Shown here in pieces: positions 1 through 7,163 of a DNA stretch of 64,000 nt (its first letter is position 1; every line of letters starts with the position of its first letter). The DNA comes from Eggerthella timonensis (GTDB lineage: Bacteria > Actinomycetota > Coriobacteriia > Coriobacteriales > Eggerthellaceae): contig NZ_FXXA01000002.1 in assembly GCF_900184265.1 (NCBI RefSeq), positions 762,734 through 826,733 on the forward strand, read 5' to 3'. The notes under the pieces are model-generated. The model was not told where the DNA came from, did no database searches, and worked only from the letters and a program-made list of their open reading frames with translations. The position numbers were made by a program, and so were the translations under genes.

Positions 1-1
1 A

Positions 2-937
2 GGGCTTGCCATCATGTTGCCGTTCGCCATCGCTGCGCTGGCGGAAGCGGGGGAGCGCGGCCCGCGCACCCGCGTCGAAGACGACGAATGGGTGCCCGCG
101 CTCGGAGCGACGAATTCGTATCGCTATGTGGTTCCGCAGATCCTCGTAGCCGCGCTGGCGGTTGCCACCACGCGCGTTCTGACCCCGCTTGGCTTCTTCG
201 GCGACCCGCTCAACCAGTTCACGGGAACGATGCCGTCCGTCGTCGGAACGTTGAGCGTGGCTGCCGTGCTCGTGGGCCTGTCGTACGCCGTGTTAGTCAA
301 GCGCGCGAAAACCCACCTCAATCGCAGGTTCATGCCCGCGTTTCTCGTGGTGCTTATCGCATTTTTCGTATCGGCCCTTGCACCCTCGTCTCAGGGCGTC
401 GTGTCGGCTGCCGCTGAGGTGTTCATCACCGCGGTGGAGGCGCTCGCCCATGCGCTGTTTTGGACGCTGGCCGTCACGGCGATCCGCCTTAAAGGCGCAT
501 CGCCGTTCCGCGTCGTCGGGCTGGCGGCAGGGTTTTACGACGTGGTGTCTATCGTGTGGGTGGCAGGCTTCTTCAGTTTGGGCGTGGTGAACAATGCGAT
601 CATCCTGCTGGTCGCGCTCGTGCTGGTCGCGCTTGTCATCTGGTTGGTTGATCGCAGTGGGGGAGAGGATCGTCCCGCAACGCCTCCTGAGTTGGTCGTC
701 GACCGTCGCAGCGAGATAGCCGAACGTGCCGGATTGTCTCCGCGTGAGACCGAGGTGTTCATGATGCTGGCCCAGGGTCGATCGCGCGCGTTCATCAGCG
801 AAGAATTGGTGTTGTCGGAGGGCACGGTGAAAACCCACATCTCGCATATATATACTAAGTTGAACGTGCACGGCCGTCAGGAGATGTTCGACCTCCTGCT
901 GGCCGAAGACTCCGAAGCCGGCGAGCGTTCTCGATAA
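2..937 (+). CDS. Membrane-spanning LuxR-type transcriptional regulator (5' end outside window)
   Basis: The frame is open from the first bases of the window, so the true start lies upstream and the N-terminal half is missing. The visible part has about six hydrophobic segments. A LuxR/GerE helix-turn-helix follows at the C terminus, from about AERAGLSPRETEVF through SEGTVKTHISHIY to the usual YTKLNVHGRQE end. The architecture (integral membrane sensor plus LuxR HTH without a receiver domain) matches the large LuxR family expanded in Eggerthellaceae. The ligand and target are not visible. It could control the amidinotransferase gene about 490 bp downstream, but that is inference only. Confidence 0.85.
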   Translation, partial: GLAIMLPFAIAALAEAGERGPRTRVEDDEWVPALGATNSYRYVVPQILVAALAVATTRVLTPLGFFGDPLNQFTGTMPSVVGTLSVAAVLVGLSYAVLVKRAKTHLNRRFMPAFLVVLIAFFVSALAPSSQGVVSAAAEVFITAVEALAHALFWTLAVTAIRLKGASPFRVVGLAAGFYDVVSIVWVAGFFSLGVVNNAIILLVALVLVALVIWLVDRSGGEDRPATPPELVVDRRSEIAERAGLSPRETEVFMMLAQGRSRAFISEELVLSEGTVKTHISHIYTKLNVHGRQEMFDLLLAEDSEAGERSR

Positions 938-1260
938 GGCGCGTTTGCGCGGGGCCTTGTATGCCGCATCCGCCAATTGTCAGGTTTCGGTGTCGGGCTG
1001 TTGCGGAAAAATTTCCTTTTGGAAAAATTATGCGGTTGGTTGTGCACGCCTTATGTTTGGCAACGCACTCATGTTCGATGCGTCCCGTGCATGACTTTTC
1101 CGTTTGTTTCCATCGCTATACAGAACGAGGGAATCAATTGCGGATAATATCCAATATCGGGCCGAAAACTGCATAAAGTAGAAAACCTCGCCGCTCAACA
1201 TTTTTGTGCATTTGAACAATTTACTTATTCGTTTTGCTCAAATGTCCACGTAATTTCATG
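938..1260. other. Gene-free AT-rich intergenic stretch
   Basis: There is no credible coding frame here. Base composition is clearly more AT-rich than the surrounding genes, as expected for a control region. A weak hairpin (AAGGCGCG / CGCGGGGCCTT) sits just after the LuxR stop near 936-958 and may help termination. The rest shows nothing I can name. Confidence 0.5.
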
Positions 1261-1289
1261 TTGCAGATGAACAAAAAAGATGGTATAAC
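1261..1289 (+). promoter_or_regulatory. Sigma-70-like promoter of the amidinotransferase gene
   Basis: TTGCAG at 1261-1266 and TATAAC at 1284-1289 are separated by exactly 17 bp. Transcription would start near 1296, giving a leader of about 130 nt before the ATG at 1425. Confidence 0.6.
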
Positions 1290-1295
1290 TGGCTC

Positions 1296-1424
1296 ATCGG
1301 CAAATCTGGAAAGACTTGCCACGGCGGGCTCAAAGCCGCGGCGCTCTATCCAGCAAAGCTGCAGTTTGTAGTTGTGCCATCCAATAGGCAACGCCGGAAG
1401 CGCTGCCGGAGAAAGGAGACTGTC
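1296..1424 (+). promoter_or_regulatory. Structured 5' leader of the amidinotransferase mRNA, possible riboswitch
   Basis: The 130-nt leader holds a GGCAAA element, a short hairpin with a GGAAA loop, a CGGCGG..AAAGCCGCGG hairpin and a final hairpin just before the GAAAGGAG ribosome-binding site. The order GGCAAA, GGAAA loop, CAAAGCC, GG faintly recalls class I c-di-GMP (GEMM) riboswitches. The linker between the elements is longer than the consensus, so I do not assign a class. The window does encode c-di-GMP synthesis and degradation proteins. Confidence 0.3.
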
Positions 1425-2573
1425 ATGGCGAAGATAGTCAGCTCTTGGAACGACTGGGACCCGCTGAAGCGCGTGATCGTGGGCCGCTGCGACTACTCGA
1501 TGATCCCGCCCGAGGAGCCCGCGACCTCTGAGAAGGTGCCCGTCGACTCCGAGATGCGCGGCATGTGGGGCCCGCGCCCCACGGCCACCGTCGAGCGCGG
1601 CAACGAGTGCCTCGACAACCTCGTCAAGATCCTCGAGGACCGCGGCGTGGTCGTCGACCGCCCGACGCCCTTGCAGTGGAACCAGGCCATCGGCACGCCC
1701 GACTTCCGCAACGACTCCATGATGACCTGCATGCCGCCCCGCGACATCCTGCTCACCGTCGGCAACGAGATCATGGCGTCCGCGAACTCCTTCCGCTGCC
1801 GCTACTTCGAGTACCTGGCCTACTGGCCGCTCATGAAGCAGTACTTCGACGAGGACCCCGAGTTCAAGTGGACCCAGGCCCCCCGCCCCCGCTTGACGGA
1901 CGCCTCCTACAAGCACAACTACTACGACGAGAAGATCACCCTCGAGGAGCGCCTCGTGCGCACGGCCAACAAGGACTTCGTCACGACCGAGGTCGAGCCG
2001 ATGTGGGACGCCGCTGACGTGATGCGCATGGGCAAGGACCTGTTCATCCAGCACGGCCTGACCACCAACCGCACCGCCATGGAGTGGTTCCAGCGCTACT
2101 ACCCCGAGCTGCGCGTCCACGCCGTGAACTTCCCCGGCGACCCCTACCCGATCCACATCGACGCGACCTTCGTGCCGCTGCGCCCGGGCCTGATCATCAA
2201 CAACCCGCACCGCCACCTGCCCGACGAGCAGCGCGCGATCTTCGAGGCCAACGACTGGCAGATCGTCGACGCCGCCCAGCCGGCCCACGACGAGCCGCCG
2301 GCGCTGTGCTACAGCTCGGTGTGGCTGTCCATGAACTGCCTGGTCCTCGACCCGAAGACCGTCATCGTGGAGGCCTCCGAGGTCTACCAGCAGGAGCAGA
2401 TGGACAAGCTCGGCATGAACGTCATCCCCTGCGACCTGCGCGACGCCTACCCGTTCGGCGGCGGCCTGCACTGCTCCACGGCGGACGTGTTCCGCGAGGG
2501 CGAGTGCCTCGACTACTTCCCGAACCGCGTCGCCGACCCGACCCTCATCCATCCCGAGATGTGGAACGACTAA
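1425..2573 (+). CDS. Amidinotransferase related to arginine:glycine amidinotransferase
   Basis: This 382-residue protein matches the animal/cyanobacterial AGAT fold along its whole length. Recognisable family stretches are PPRDILLTVGNEI, EVEPMWDAAD, YPIHIDAT and GGGLHCSTADV. The catalytic triad of the family maps to Asp195, His244 and Cys350. AGAT moves the amidino group of arginine to an amine acceptor (glycine in animals), releasing ornithine through a Cys-amidino intermediate. The acceptor here cannot be read from sequence. The ATG at 1425 follows GAAAGGAG at good spacing; upstream in-frame codons have no ribosome-binding site. The gene is monocistronic, with its own promoter and a terminator after it, and is followed by a DMT exporter that may move the product. 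Confidence 0.85.
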   Translation: MAKIVSSWNDWDPLKRVIVGRCDYSMIPPEEPATSEKVPVDSEMRGMWGPRPTATVERGNECLDNLVKILEDRGVVVDRPTPLQWNQAIGTPDFRNDSMMTCMPPRDILLTVGNEIMASANSFRCRYFEYLAYWPLMKQYFDEDPEFKWTQAPRPRLTDASYKHNYYDEKITLEERLVRTANKDFVTTEVEPMWDAADVMRMGKDLFIQHGLTTNRTAMEWFQRYYPELRVHAVNFPGDPYPIHIDATFVPLRPGLIINNPHRHLPDEQRAIFEANDWQIVDAAQPAHDEPPALCYSSVWLSMNCLVLDPKTVIVEASEVYQQEQMDKLGMNVIPCDLRDAYPFGGGLHCSTADVFREGECLDYFPNRVADPTLIHPEMWND

Positions 2574-2624
2574 GCGCGTAGCTTGACCTACTTGTCACCG
2601 ACAGGCATCGTCACTTCGTAAAAA

Positions 2625-2667
2625 GAAAGGGGATTCGGTTTGCAAAGCATTCCGGGTCCCCTTTTTC
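2625..2667 (+). terminator. Rho-independent terminator after the amidinotransferase gene
   Basis: The stem AAAGGGGA / TCCCCTTT (2626-2633 with 2657-2664) runs into a T tract. It separates the amidinotransferase gene from the transporter gene downstream. Confidence 0.75.
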
Positions 2668-2834
2668 ATTCTCAAACTCGACAATCACGCACAACAGAGT
2701 TCGGTCATGTAGGATCAAAGGTAAGACGCAAGGGTCCGTATCCGAGTTTCGCATTCGATCTTGCATGACAAAGGTCCCCTCACCAGGGGGCTTAGGTGGG
2801 GCATATCTTTTTGCTACTGGTTTAAGGAGGACCA

Positions 2835-3980
2835 ATGGCAGACAACAACAACAAGCAATTGGGCAATGGCAAGGACGGGTCCGACGGCTACGAGATGCGT
2901 CTCGGCTTCGGCACCATCGCCATGCTCATCTCGGCGACGGGCATGGGCCTCGTGCCCCTGTTCAGCCGCTGGGCTACGCGCACCGACATGTTCGACGGCG
3001 CAGCCGGATTCAACGCAGGCGACAGCATCGGCGCCCTGATGGCCGTCGGCCGCATGGGCATGGGCGTGCTGTTCTTCCTCATCTTGATGGTGGCCACGCA
3101 CAAGGTGCACGTGTTCAAGAAGCTCAAGCTGACCCCGGCCATCGCGCTGGGCGGCCTGATGATCGGCATGTCGCTGGCGTGCTACGTGACGTCCACGCTG
3201 CTGACCACGATCTCGAACGCGGTTCTGTTCATCTACATCGGCCCTGTCATCTGCGTATTGATGGCGCGTATCTTCCGCAAGGAACCGATGTCGAAACTGC
3301 AGTGGATCTGCCTGGGCGCGGTGTTCATCGGCATGCTCTTCGGCGAAGGCCTGCTGGGCTTCGGCGTGGGCGGCTCGGTGTTCGGCTTCGACTTCAACCT
3401 GGCTCCGTCTACGGCTGAGTTCCCGATGAAGGGTATCGGCGACGCGTTCGGCCTCGCTTCCGGTGTGTTCTACGGCGCTTCGATGTTCTTCAACGGCTAC
3501 CGCAAGGACGCCGACACCACGGCTCGTGGCGTGTGGAACTTCATCTTCGCCGTGCTGGGCGCGGGCGTCATCACCATCATCCTCAACTCCCTCGGCGCCA
3601 ACCCGGGCATGGAGAACTGGGCCCTCAACGTGCACTTCACCACGTTCAACTGGATCGGTGCCGTGCTGCTGTGGATCATCTGCGGTCCTATCGCTCTGGG
3701 CTTCTTGCTGGTGGCTGGCCGCAACCTGCCGGCCGCCGACTACGGCACCATCGCGTACTGGGAGGTCCCCGTGGCGCTGTTCTGCGGCCTGGTGATCTTC
3801 GGTGAGCCGTTCACCATCAACACGGCGCTCGGTGCCATCCTCATCATCGGCGGCGGCGCGATCCCGTCCATCAAGGGCATGGTCGCCGGTCGCAAGCAGA
3901 AGCAGCAAGAGGAGATCAGCGAGAACCTGTCCGCTCGCCTGCAGGCTGAGGCGGAAAAGGAAGACCTCGATCTGCCGTAA
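2835..3980 (+). CDS. EamA/DMT-superfamily transporter
   Basis: This 381-residue membrane protein has about ten hydrophobic helices and the two-repeat layout of the drug/metabolite transporter superfamily. A hydrophilic N-terminal tail rich in Asn and Lys and a charged C-terminal tail flank the membrane core. Near the second repeat, ADYGTIAYWEVPVALF resembles the conserved EamA region. The start is clear: AAGGAGGACCA precedes the ATG. It lies between the amidinotransferase gene and an unknown gene, so export or uptake of an amine or guanidino compound is plausible, but no substrate motif is visible. Confidence 0.8.
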   Translation: MADNNNKQLGNGKDGSDGYEMRLGFGTIAMLISATGMGLVPLFSRWATRTDMFDGAAGFNAGDSIGALMAVGRMGMGVLFFLILMVATHKVHVFKKLKLTPAIALGGLMIGMSLACYVTSTLLTTISNAVLFIYIGPVICVLMARIFRKEPMSKLQWICLGAVFIGMLFGEGLLGFGVGGSVFGFDFNLAPSTAEFPMKGIGDAFGLASGVFYGASMFFNGYRKDADTTARGVWNFIFAVLGAGVITIILNSLGANPGMENWALNVHFTTFNWIGAVLLWIICGPIALGFLLVAGRNLPAADYGTIAYWEVPVALFCGLVIFGEPFTINTALGAILIIGGGAIPSIKGMVAGRKQKQQEEISENLSARLQAEAEKEDLDLP

Positions 3981-4011
3981 GGCCTACGGCTTGCGCTGAA
4001 GCGTAAGGAAT

Positions 4012-4046
4012 GGGTGGCCGATGAGGCGAAACGTCCTCGGCCACCC
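4012..4046 (+). terminator. Hairpin between transporter and unknown gene
   Basis: GGGTGGCCGA (4012-4021) pairs perfectly with TCGGCCACCC (4037-4046). There is no strong T tract, so it may be an attenuator or processing stem rather than a full terminator. The downstream ribosome-binding site is outside the stem. Confidence 0.5.
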
Positions 4047-4071
4047 CACTCTTGAGAGGAAGGTGTGGCAC

Positions 4072-4632
4072 ATGAAGATTACGAGCAATCTGACCCACAT
4101 TGCGACAGAGGTCGAATTCGAAGCCGCGAAGAGCGAGGAGGAGCTGCAGGCAGCGTTCGCCGCGCAGGGCGTGCAGGGCTTCGCAGCCGAGCTCGACATC
4201 GCCGAGCGCACCGAGGACCACGTGCAGATGGTGTCCCTCGAGTCGATGCTGCAGTTCGCGAAGGCGTCGGGCGTCAACGCGGTCACCTACGACGTGACGT
4301 ACTTCCCGCACGCCGACGAGGCCGAGGTCGACTACCAGCTGCGCCAGCTGTCGCGCGACCTGGAGATCAGCCCCGAGGTCATCCGCGACGTGTGCGCGGC
4401 CGAGATCCAGGAGTACCTGGCCCTCGACGCGAAGCGCGACGCGGGCCTGCCCGTGCACAGCATCGTGGAGGCCTACGTCGGCGGCACGGCCGTGGCCTGG
4501 TACGGCATGAACGACTACCCGCGCCTGAAGCGCGTCATCCTGCGCAAGCTGGCGCAGGGCGGCCAGAAGGCCAAGCACAACTTCATCATGCGCGCGAGCA
4601 AGGCGCAGGTGGACCTGCTCGAAGACTACTGA
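4072..4632 (+). CDS. Unrecognised 186-residue cytoplasmic protein
   Basis: I do not recognise a family. The protein starts at the ATG at 4072, preceded by GAGAGGAAGG. It has an acidic N-terminal half rich in Glu and Ala, a central stretch HADEAEVDYQLRQLSRDLEI, and a basic C-terminal part. There is no signal peptide or membrane helix. Predicted helical content is high. It sits between a DMT transporter and an MHS transporter and ends in a strong terminator, so it may be co-transcribed with the DMT gene. A regulatory or small-molecule-binding role would be a guess. Confidence 0.7.
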   Translation: MKITSNLTHIATEVEFEAAKSEEELQAAFAAQGVQGFAAELDIAERTEDHVQMVSLESMLQFAKASGVNAVTYDVTYFPHADEAEVDYQLRQLSRDLEISPEVIRDVCAAEIQEYLALDAKRDAGLPVHSIVEAYVGGTAVAWYGMNDYPRLKRVILRKLAQGGQKAKHNFIMRASKAQVDLLEDY

Positions 4633-4726
4633 TCGCATTCGCGTGTGACTGGAACCTTCGGGTTGCCTGACAGCCTGTCGACGAGAACGCAGTAAGCAAA
4701 ACTATGCGTTTCACGAGGCGTTTTAG

Positions 4727-4765
4727 GTGGAGCCCGTTTGCTGCAAAACGGGCTCCACGCCTTTT
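4727..4765 (+). terminator. Strong Rho-independent terminator
   Basis: GTGGAGCCCGTTT (4727-4739) pairs perfectly with AAACGGGCTCCAC (4746-4758), followed by GCCTTTT. Confidence 0.85.
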
Positions 4766-4800
4766 GACAGGTGTGGCGCCTGCCGGTTCAAACATGAATG

Positions 4801-4821
4801 AAAGGTAACAGGTTTACCTTT
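4801..4821. promoter_or_regulatory. Palindromic operator candidate upstream of the MHS transporter gene
   Basis: AAAGGTAAC and TTTACCTTT form a dyad (8 of 9 paired) about 18 bp upstream of a TATGAT -10-like box at 4839-4844. Its position suits repression, and the TetR-type gene at 6374 is the nearest candidate regulator. Confidence 0.4.
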
Positions 4822-4957
4822 TATTGCTTGGTATGCGGTATGATTACCTCAGGTTAAGGCGTTTCCCGACTATTGAAGGGGGCTTCTTTGGAGCACCAAA
4901 TACGCCGACAGCTTGCGTGTACTTTTAACGAAGCTGCTAATTTCTTAGGGGATTACC

Positions 4958-6253
4958 ATGGGATCTAACGACCAACGTTCCACTATCAGAAAAGTAGCCG
5001 TTTCATCGTTCCTTGGAAACTTCATCGAATGGTTCGACTACGCGACCTATTCGTATTTCGCGATCGTCATCGCCAACGTGTTCTTCCCGGGCGACGACCC
5101 CGCGCTGGCGCTCATGCAGACGTTCGCAGTGTTCGCGCTGTCGTTCCTGCTGCGCCCGATCGGCGCCATCTTCTGGGGCAGCATGGGCGACAAGAAGGGC
5201 CGCAAGTGGGCCCTGTCCACGTCCATCTTCCTCATGACGGGCGCGACGTTCTGCATCGGCCTGCTGCCGGGCTACCTGGCCATCGGCCTGGCCGCCCCCA
5301 TCCTGCTGCTGCTGCTCCGCATGATCCAGGGCTTCTCGGCCTCCGGCGAGTACGCCGGCGCCGCCACCTTCCTGGCGGAGTACGCGCCCTCCGACAAGCG
5401 CGGCGTGTACTGCTCGCTCGTGCCGGCCTCGACGGCCGTGGGCCTGCTGGTGGGCTCGACGTTCGCCACCGTCATGTACACGATCCTGCCCGACGCGGCC
5501 GTGAACGAGTGGGGCTGGCGCATCCCGTTCCTGCTGGCCGGCCCGCTGGGCCTCATCGCCCACTACATCCGGACCAAGCTCGAGGATTCGCCGACCTACC
5601 AGGAGATGCAGGCGGCCATCACGAAAACCGATGATTCCAACCATCCGATTCGCGACCTGTTCCGTCACCACACGAGGGAGCTCATCATCTCCTTCGGCGC
5701 AGCCATGCTGAACGCGGTGGGCTTCTACGTGGTGCTCACGTACCTGCCGGTGTACCTCGAGACGGTGGTCATGATGCCGGCGAACGAGTCGTCGCTGATC
5801 ACCACCATCTGCCTGGTGGCGTACGTGGCGTTCATCTTCGGGATGGGGCACCTGTCCGACAAGTTCGGGCGCAAGAAGATGCTCATCATCGCCTGCGTGT
5901 CGTTCATCGTGCTCACGGTGCCGGCGTTCATGTTGCTGAACACGGCGCAGTTCTTCACCGTGTTGGCGGTCGAGCTCGTTATGTGCCTGGTGCTGACCAT
6001 CAATGACGGCACGCTGTCCAGCTACTTGACCGAGACGTTCCCCACGGCGGTGCGCTACACCGGTTTCGCCCTGTCGTTCAACCTGGCGAACGCGCTGTTC
6101 GGCGGTTCGGCCTCGTTCATCTCGACGGCTCTGATTGCCGCTACCGGCTCTAATCTCGCGCCTGCCTGGTACATGGTCGGCGTGTCTTGTATCGCGCTGG
6201 TGGCGATGATACTATCACATGAGCATACGGGGAAGGATCTGGCCGACGTGTAA
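4958..6253 (+). CDS. MFS transporter, metabolite:H+ symporter (MHS) type
   Basis: This 431-residue protein has twelve predicted membrane helices. The N terminus has SSFLGNFIEWFDY, the hallmark of the MHS/ProP/KgtP branch of the major facilitator superfamily. The loop motif GSMGDKKGRKWAL between helices 2 and 3 and GHLSDKFGRKKML in the second half are the expected repeats. Members usually import organic acids or zwitterions with protons. An AGGGGA ribosome-binding site precedes the ATG. A palindrome in the promoter and the TetR gene immediately downstream suggest local repression. The substrate is not known. Confidence 0.85.
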   Translation: MGSNDQRSTIRKVAVSSFLGNFIEWFDYATYSYFAIVIANVFFPGDDPALALMQTFAVFALSFLLRPIGAIFWGSMGDKKGRKWALSTSIFLMTGATFCIGLLPGYLAIGLAAPILLLLLRMIQGFSASGEYAGAATFLAEYAPSDKRGVYCSLVPASTAVGLLVGSTFATVMYTILPDAAVNEWGWRIPFLLAGPLGLIAHYIRTKLEDSPTYQEMQAAITKTDDSNHPIRDLFRHHTRELIISFGAAMLNAVGFYVVLTYLPVYLETVVMMPANESSLITTICLVAYVAFIFGMGHLSDKFGRKKMLIIACVSFIVLTVPAFMLLNTAQFFTVLAVELVMCLVLTINDGTLSSYLTETFPTAVRYTGFALSFNLANALFGGSASFISTALIAATGSNLAPAWYMVGVSCIALVAMILSHEHTGKDLADV

Positions 6254-6291
6254 GGCCCTACGGCCTGCAACGACGGTATTGCGGATACAAA

Positions 6292-6329
6292 CGAACGCCG
6301 TCCAGACCTGCTGGTTTGGGCGGCGTTCG
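6292..6329 (+). terminator. Hairpin after the MHS transporter gene
   Basis: CGAACGCCGTCC (6292-6303) pairs with GGGCGGCGTTCG (6318-6329) with one G-T pair. There is no T tract, so it may be only partly effective. Confidence 0.5.
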
Positions 6330-6373
6330 CTCATGAGACGGCGCATTCGCGCCGCCCGTACGATGGAGGACGC

Positions 6374-6967
6374 ATGGCCGAAACATCGCAGACGCCCAAG
6401 TCTTTGAAAGCTCAGATCACGCGCACGTCGCTCGTGCTTGCTGCGGCGGCATTGCTGCGCGAGCAGGGGCCGAAGGCCGTGACGTACCGCAAGGTTGCGA
6501 AGTGGGCTGGCGCGGCTTCGTCGTCGGTCGGGTACTATTTCGACTCGGTGACGCAGTTGCTGCACGAGGCCGGTCGCTACAACATCCAGCTGTGGGCGGA
6601 ACGCGCGGAGAAAGCCGCCTCCGCTGCCGAGGGGCTTGATCCGGAGGAATGCCGCCGTCACGTGGTCGACCTGCTCATTCGAGCCTGCCTGCCCGACGAA
6701 TCGGTGGTGCCGTCGGCGCATTACGCGCAGCTGATCGCCGCGGCCGAGTCTGACGTGGTGACCGAGGCCTATCAGAAAGGCCGCGTCTCGCTCGACGCCG
6801 CCATCGAGCGCATCCTCGCGCGAGCGGAAATCAACATGCCGCCGCGCATGGTGGGCACCGTGGTGGACGGGGCGGCGGTGGCCGCCATCTCGGAGGGTTA
6901 TGACGTGCGCAAATTCGCGTCCGATATCCTGCAAGACGCCGTGGATACGTACATCAAAGCGTCCTGA
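6374..6967 (+). CDS. TetR-family transcriptional regulator
   Basis: This protein has 197 residues. The N-terminal helix-turn-helix spans roughly residues 12-60, with TSLVLAAAALLREQGPKAVTYRKVAKWAGAASSSVGYYF-like spacing typical of TetR. The C-terminal ligand-binding domain is all-helical and unspecific in sequence. It lies 120 bp after the MHS transporter gene on the same strand and is followed by a strong terminator. It probably controls that transporter; the dyad at 4801-4821 is the best candidate operator. Confidence 0.8.
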   Translation: MAETSQTPKSLKAQITRTSLVLAAAALLREQGPKAVTYRKVAKWAGAASSSVGYYFDSVTQLLHEAGRYNIQLWAERAEKAASAAEGLDPEECRRHVVDLLIRACLPDESVVPSAHYAQLIAAAESDVVTEAYQKGRVSLDAAIERILARAEINMPPRMVGTVVDGAAVAAISEGYDVRKFASDILQDAVDTYIKAS

Positions 6968-7012
6968 GCGAAAACCTGAGCGCACAGCCCAGTAATCTAG
7001 CAACTCACGTTT

Positions 7013-7046
7013 CGGCGACGGGAGGGTGAACGCCCTCCCGTCGCCG
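7013..7046 (+). terminator. Terminator after the tetR-like gene
   Basis: A perfect 14-bp stem, CGGCGACGGGAGGG with CCCTCCCGTCGCCG, has a 6-nt loop and ends in TTCTCCTTT. Confidence 0.8.
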
Positions 7047-7092
7047 TTCTCCTTTCCAACCTGTCTGGTAGAACGTATTCAAACGTTCGAGT

Positions 7093-7133
7093 GCGACGTC
7101 GCGCCGCTGCTGTAGAGAGCGGCGCGACGTCGC
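7093..7133 (+). promoter_or_regulatory. Perfect 16-bp hairpin in the leader of the gadC-like gene
   Basis: GCGACGTCGCGCCGCT (7093-7108) pairs exactly with the complementary arm at 7118-7133. It ends about 15 nt before the AAAGGAG ribosome-binding site of the antiporter gene, so it could stabilise the mRNA, attenuate transcription or affect translation. Confidence 0.5.
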
Positions 7134-7163
7134 TTCATAAGGTGAGGAAAGGAGTTGAGGCAC

